NCBI RefSeq assembly: GCF_025370105.1
Contig: NZ_JANQBK010000004.1
Location: forward strand, 1-64,000
Source: Sphingomonas hylomeconis
GTDB lineage: Bacteria > Pseudomonadota > Alphaproteobacteria > Sphingomonadales > Sphingomonadaceae
Direction of reading: 5' to 3'
DNA: 64,000 bases
Positions 61,109 to 64,000 of this stretch are shown here, in pieces (the first letter of the stretch is position 1; each line of letters opens with the position of its first letter). The notes beneath the pieces are model-generated. The model did not search any database. It saw only the letters and a program-made list of their open reading frames with translations, and was not told where the DNA came from. The translations under genes and the position numbers were made by a program.

Positions 61109-62617
61109 ATGAGCCTCGCCCCGCGTCTCGACCTCAGGCAATCGCAATCGCTGGTGATGACGCCGCAGCTGCAGCAGGCGATCCGCCTGCTCGCGCTGTC
61201 CAACCTCGAGGTCGAAGGCTTCATCGCCGAGGAGATCGAGCGCAACCCGCTGCTCGAAGCGTCCGCACCCGAAGATGACGGCCCCACGCTCGAGCGCGAG
61301 CCGCCGGGCGAGAGCAGCGCCGATCCCGCCACCGCCGACCAATTGCTGATGGGCGGCGCGGCGACCGGCGAGGCCTCGCTCGATGTCGATTTCTCTGCCG
61401 AAAGCTTTCATCACGATAGCCCTGTCGATGGCGCCGGCATGGACGGGTCGCTCGGCCTGTCTGGCGCCAGCAGTGGCGGGATGGGCGAGGACGGCCCCGA
61501 TTTCGATTCCTTCGCCGCCGCCGATACCAGCCTGGCCGATCATCTGATGGCGCAGGCCGGGCCGGTGCTCGCGGGCCCCGACCTGATGATCGCCGCGCAC
61601 CTGATCGACCAGATCGACGAATGCGGCTATCTCACCGTACCGCTGCTCGAGCTCGCCAACCGGCTCGGCGTGCCGCTCGCCCGGGTCGAACAGGTGCTTG
61701 GCGTGATCCACACATTCGAGCCGACCGGCGTGGGCGCGCGTAATCTCGCCGAATGCCTCAAGCTGCAGGCGATCGAGGCGGACCGCTACGATCCGTGCAT
61801 GGCGCGGCTGATCGACAATCTTGATCTGCTTGCGCGCGGCGAACTCGCCCGGCTGAAGCGTATCTGCGACGTCGACGACGAGGACATGGCGGACATGATC
61901 CGCGAGTTGCGCGGCTATGATCCCAAACCCGGATGTCGCTTTGGCGGCGAGCCGGCGCAGGCGGTGACCCCCGACATCTTCGTCGCGCGGCGCACCATCG
62001 GGGGCAAGACCGGCTGGGGGATCGAGATCAACGCCGCGACGCTGCCGCGCCTGCTGGTCAATCGCGGCTATTATGTCGAACTGTCGGGCGGCGAGCAGGA
62101 CAAGGCAAGCAAGGCGTGGCTCGGCGACATGCTGGCCAGCGCCAACTGGCTGGTCAAGGCGCTCGACCAGCGCCAGCGCACGATCATCAAGGTGGCGACC
62201 GAGATCGTCAAGCAGCAGGAGGCGTTCTTCCTGCACGGCGTCGCCCATCTCAAACCGATGACGCTGCGCCAGGTCGCCGACGCGATCGAGATGCACGAAT
62301 CGACCGTCAGCCGCGTGACGAGCAACAAATATCTGTCCTGCGCGCGCGGGCTCTACGAACTCAAATTCTTCTTCACCTCGGCGATCCAGTCGTCCGAAGG
62401 CGGCGATGCGGTGTCGGCGCAGGCGGTAAAGGCGGCGATCCGCGCGCTGATCGGGGCGGAAGGCAGCAAGATCCTGTCCGACGACACTTTGGTCGAGCAG
62501 CTGAACGCCAAGGGCTTCGATATCGCGCGCCGCACCGTCGCGAAATATCGCGAGGCGCTGGGCATCGGCAGTTCGGTCCAGCGTCGCCGCGCCAAGGCGC
62601 TGGAAGGGGCTGGCTGA
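61109..62617 (+). CDS. rpoN: RNA polymerase sigma-54 factor RpoN
   Basis: 502-residue sigma-54. The N-terminal Gln-rich activator region reads LDLRQSQSLVMTPQLQQAIRLL and is followed by an acidic linker (about 50-150). The core-binding domain is at about 155-340, and the DNA-binding domain contains the helix-turn-helix (LRQVADAIEMHESTVSRVTSNK) and the RpoN box ARRTVAKYR near residue 477. It directs transcription from -24/-12 promoters with enhancer proteins. It follows lptB directly, as in many proteobacteria. The usual hpf gene does not follow. Confidence 0.95.
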   Translation: MSLAPRLDLRQSQSLVMTPQLQQAIRLLALSNLEVEGFIAEEIERNPLLEASAPEDDGPTLEREPPGESSADPATADQLLMGGAATGEASLDVDFSAESFHHDSPVDGAGMDGSLGLSGASSGGMGEDGPDFDSFAAADTSLADHLMAQAGPVLAGPDLMIAAHLIDQIDECGYLTVPLLELANRLGVPLARVEQVLGVIHTFEPTGVGARNLAECLKLQAIEADRYDPCMARLIDNLDLLARGELARLKRICDVDDEDMADMIRELRGYDPKPGCRFGGEPAQAVTPDIFVARRTIGGKTGWGIEINAATLPRLLVNRGYYVELSGGEQDKASKAWLGDMLASANWLVKALDQRQRTIIKVATEIVKQQEAFFLHGVAHLKPMTLRQVADAIEMHESTVSRVTSNKYLSCARGLYELKFFFTSAIQSSEGGDAVSAQAVKAAIRALIGAEGSKILSDDTLVEQLNAKGFDIARRTVAKYREALGIGSSVQRRRAKALEGAG

Positions 62618-62626
62618 GTCTCTTCG

Positions 62627-62965
62627 TCAGAAGGGCAGCTTCAGTCGCACCATGAGCCTGTTGCTGACCTGCCCGCCAAGCAACGTGGCGCTTTCCACTT
62701 CCGCAGCGCCCTTCAGTCCGCCGGCAATGCCGATCTCCGCTTTGGGCGTCTCGCGATCAGGCTCGAACCGGGCGTGATCGAGCCGCGGCAGGCGATATCG
62801 GTCGGCACGCATGTTGCCGCACACGACGATATCCTCGGTATCGGCAGTGCGCGCCACTGCGCAGGCATCGCGCGGCAAAACCGGGGCATGCGCCAGATCG
62901 GCCATCGCGTCGGGTGCGATCGGTGCCGCGGCGCTTTGCAGAAGCCACAATAGAAAGATCTGCAT
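62627..62965 (-). CDS. Small exported protein of unknown function
   Basis: 112-residue protein with a short signal peptide (MQIFLLWLLQSAAAP). The mature part contains DIVVCGNMRADRYRLPRL, a motif I have seen in small sphingomonad exported proteins of unknown role, and a C-terminal region GGLKGAAEVESATLLGGQVSNRLMV that may form beta strands. Two Cys could form a disulfide. It is convergent to rpoN with nine bases between stops and divergent from the metalloprotease gene. Confidence 0.65.
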   Translation of the reverse strand: MQIFLLWLLQSAAAPIAPDAMADLAHAPVLPRDACAVARTADTEDIVVCGNMRADRYRLPRLDHARFEPDRETPKAEIGIAGGLKGAAEVESATLLGGQVSNRLMVRLKLPF

Positions 62966-63116
62966 CCGCCATCCTTCGGCCACCGGCGCGCCAGTTTCTA
63001 CTGGTATATTCAGGGGCAATGGGGCCTAATTGCGGCCGGTACAGGATTCCGCACTATAAGCGGTTCGCCGATATTCTTGGGCGATCACCGTGCGCAGGGG
63101 ATGGATAGTCTAAACG

Positions 63117-64000
63117 ATGCGAATCATCCTGACGGCGATCGCCCTGCTTGTTGCCCCCCTGCTGACCACCCCCGCCGCCGCGGCCTGGCGCGAGGCGAGC
63201 AGCGACCATTTCCTGATCTATGCCGATAGCGAAGAGCGCTGGTTGCAGGGCTTTGCCGATCGGCTCGAGCGGCTCGACAGCGCGATGCGGCTGATCCGCG
63301 CAATCGGCACGCCGCCCGGCGCACGCTCCAACCGGCTGACCATCTATGTCGTGCCGAGCGCCGATGCGGTCGCCAGATTGTGCGGCAAGGGCTGCCGCAA
63401 CATTGCCGGTTTCTACGTGCCCCGCGCCGGCGGGTCGATCGCCTTCACCCCGCGACGTGGCGATGCCGAGGCGGGCACGAACAGCATGAATGCCGATATC
63501 GTGCTGTTTCACGAATATGCCCATCACCTGATGCTGGAGAATTTCGCCGCCGCCTATCCACGCTGGTTCGTCGAGGGCTTTGCCGAGTTCAACGCCACCG
63601 CCAAAATCGACAAGGACGGTTCGGTAATGATCGGCGTGGCGGCGCAGCACCGCGCCAACGGGCTGATTCTCGCCGACCCGCTGCCGATCGAGACGTTGCT
63701 CGACGACAGCAAGGCCAAGCTCAACCCGCGGCAGCAGGATGTGTTCTACGGCCGCGCCTGGCTGCTGACGCATATGTTGACGTTCGATCCCGCGCGCCGA
63801 GGCCAGCTGTCGACCTATCTCAAGCTGATCAACGACGGCACATCCAGCCTGGCCGCCGCGCGCACCGCGTTCGGCGATCTCACGGTGCTGGCGAAGGACA
63901 TGGAATCCTATCTCGATCGCCGTAAACTGTCCGGGCTCAACATCCCCGCCGCTCGGCTCAAGGTCGGCGCGATCACGCTGCGCACGATGACCGACGGCGA
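63117..64000 (+). CDS. Partial gene: secreted HExxH metalloprotease-like protein
   Basis: The first 294 codons are present; the gene continues past the right edge. A signal peptide (MRIILTAIALLVAPLL, cut after AAA) precedes a domain with FLIYADSEERWL at the start. The zinc site is HEYAHHLML with a downstream WFVEGFAEF Glu, a gluzincin-like pattern (HExxH plus a C-terminal E). The second half (LLTHMLTFDPARRGQLSTYLKLIND) resembles the DUF1570-type tail. It is probably a periplasmic or secreted peptidase; family assignment is moderate because the C-terminus is missing. Confidence 0.75.
   Translation, partial: MRIILTAIALLVAPLLTTPAAAAWREASSDHFLIYADSEERWLQGFADRLERLDSAMRLIRAIGTPPGARSNRLTIYVVPSADAVARLCGKGCRNIAGFYVPRAGGSIAFTPRRGDAEAGTNSMNADIVLFHEYAHHLMLENFAAAYPRWFVEGFAEFNATAKIDKDGSVMIGVAAQHRANGLILADPLPIETLLDDSKAKLNPRQQDVFYGRAWLLTHMLTFDPARRGQLSTYLKLINDGTSSLAAARTAFGDLTVLAKDMESYLDRRKLSGLNIPAARLKVGAITLRTMTDG

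Overview
The window is about 64 kb of GC-rich chromosome from an alphaproteobacterium, most likely a sphingomonad (Sphingomonas or a close relative). The evidence is a class I lysyl-tRNA synthetase, a DivK/DUF3572/rpmG block, an alphaproteobacterial SOS box (GAAC-N7-GAAC) before recN, EcfG-type general stress promoters (GGAAC-N17-CGTT), a BamE gene divergent from a Cbp3-like cytochrome bc1 chaperone and DUF177 pair, and short inverted-repeat elements between genes. This assignment rests on gene content and motifs only. Nothing looks like a prophage, a CRISPR array, an insertion sequence or an rRNA operon, and I found one tRNA gene.

Layout. 1-1.5 kb: an NfrB-like membrane glycosyltransferase and the start of its neighbour. 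1.7-9.7 kb: a bacterial alpha-2-macroglobulin with an intact CFEQ thioester motif, followed by penicillin-binding protein 1C. 9.8-13 kb: an RcnB-like protein, BamE, a cytochrome bc1 chaperone, DUF177, a double-hotdog thioesterase and tRNA-Pro(GGG). 13.2-16.5 kb: yajC-secD-secF and an Mth938-like gene. 16.6-22.6 kb: a secreted DUF3089 protein, a GT4 glycosyltransferase, mannose-6-phosphate isomerase, bamD and LexA-controlled recN. 22.7-29.5 kb: a hybrid sensor kinase, a small basic protein, an MFS exporter, a cNMP-domain thioredoxin-reductase-like flavoprotein without the CxxC, and ChaA.

29.5-33.8 kb is an accessory segment that looks less GC-rich by eye. It holds a persulfide/sulfide module: MBL hydrolase, BigR/SqrR-type ArsR regulator, membrane rhodanese and TSUP exporter, around an AT-rich palindromic operator. 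A secreted VOC protein and two long non-coding flanks complete it. 33.8-40.1 kb is an oxidative pentose operon in the style of Caulobacter xyl genes: FAH-type dehydratase, XylB-like SDR, SMP-30 lactonase, MFS sugar symporter and aldose epimerase, with a convergent LacI regulator. The sugar-acid dehydratase and the ketoglutarate-semialdehyde dehydrogenase needed to complete the route are not in the window. 40.2-45 kb: a Tat-exported esterase, a TetR regulator and an unrecognised 130-residue protein that share an operator motif, and a dgoR/dgoK/dgoA galactonate cluster.

45-52.2 kb: SixA-like phosphatase, DinG-like helicase, lysS, a thioesterase, a HAD hydrolase, DUF3572, divK and rpmG. 52.3-54.6 kb is a small stress cluster (GDT1-like protein, Dps, DUF6265, DUF1328) with EcfG-type promoters. 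54.8-58.4 kb: an ATP-dependent DNA ligase, a Gly-rich double cold-shock protein and TerC. 58.4-62.6 kb: rnd-lptC-lptA-lptB-rpoN. The window ends inside a secreted HExxH metalloprotease gene. Most of the window is ordinary core genome. The points most worth following are the TetR/orphan pair with shared operators and a probably leaderless start, the persulfide switch, the stress promoters, the cysteine-free reductase and the repeat families.
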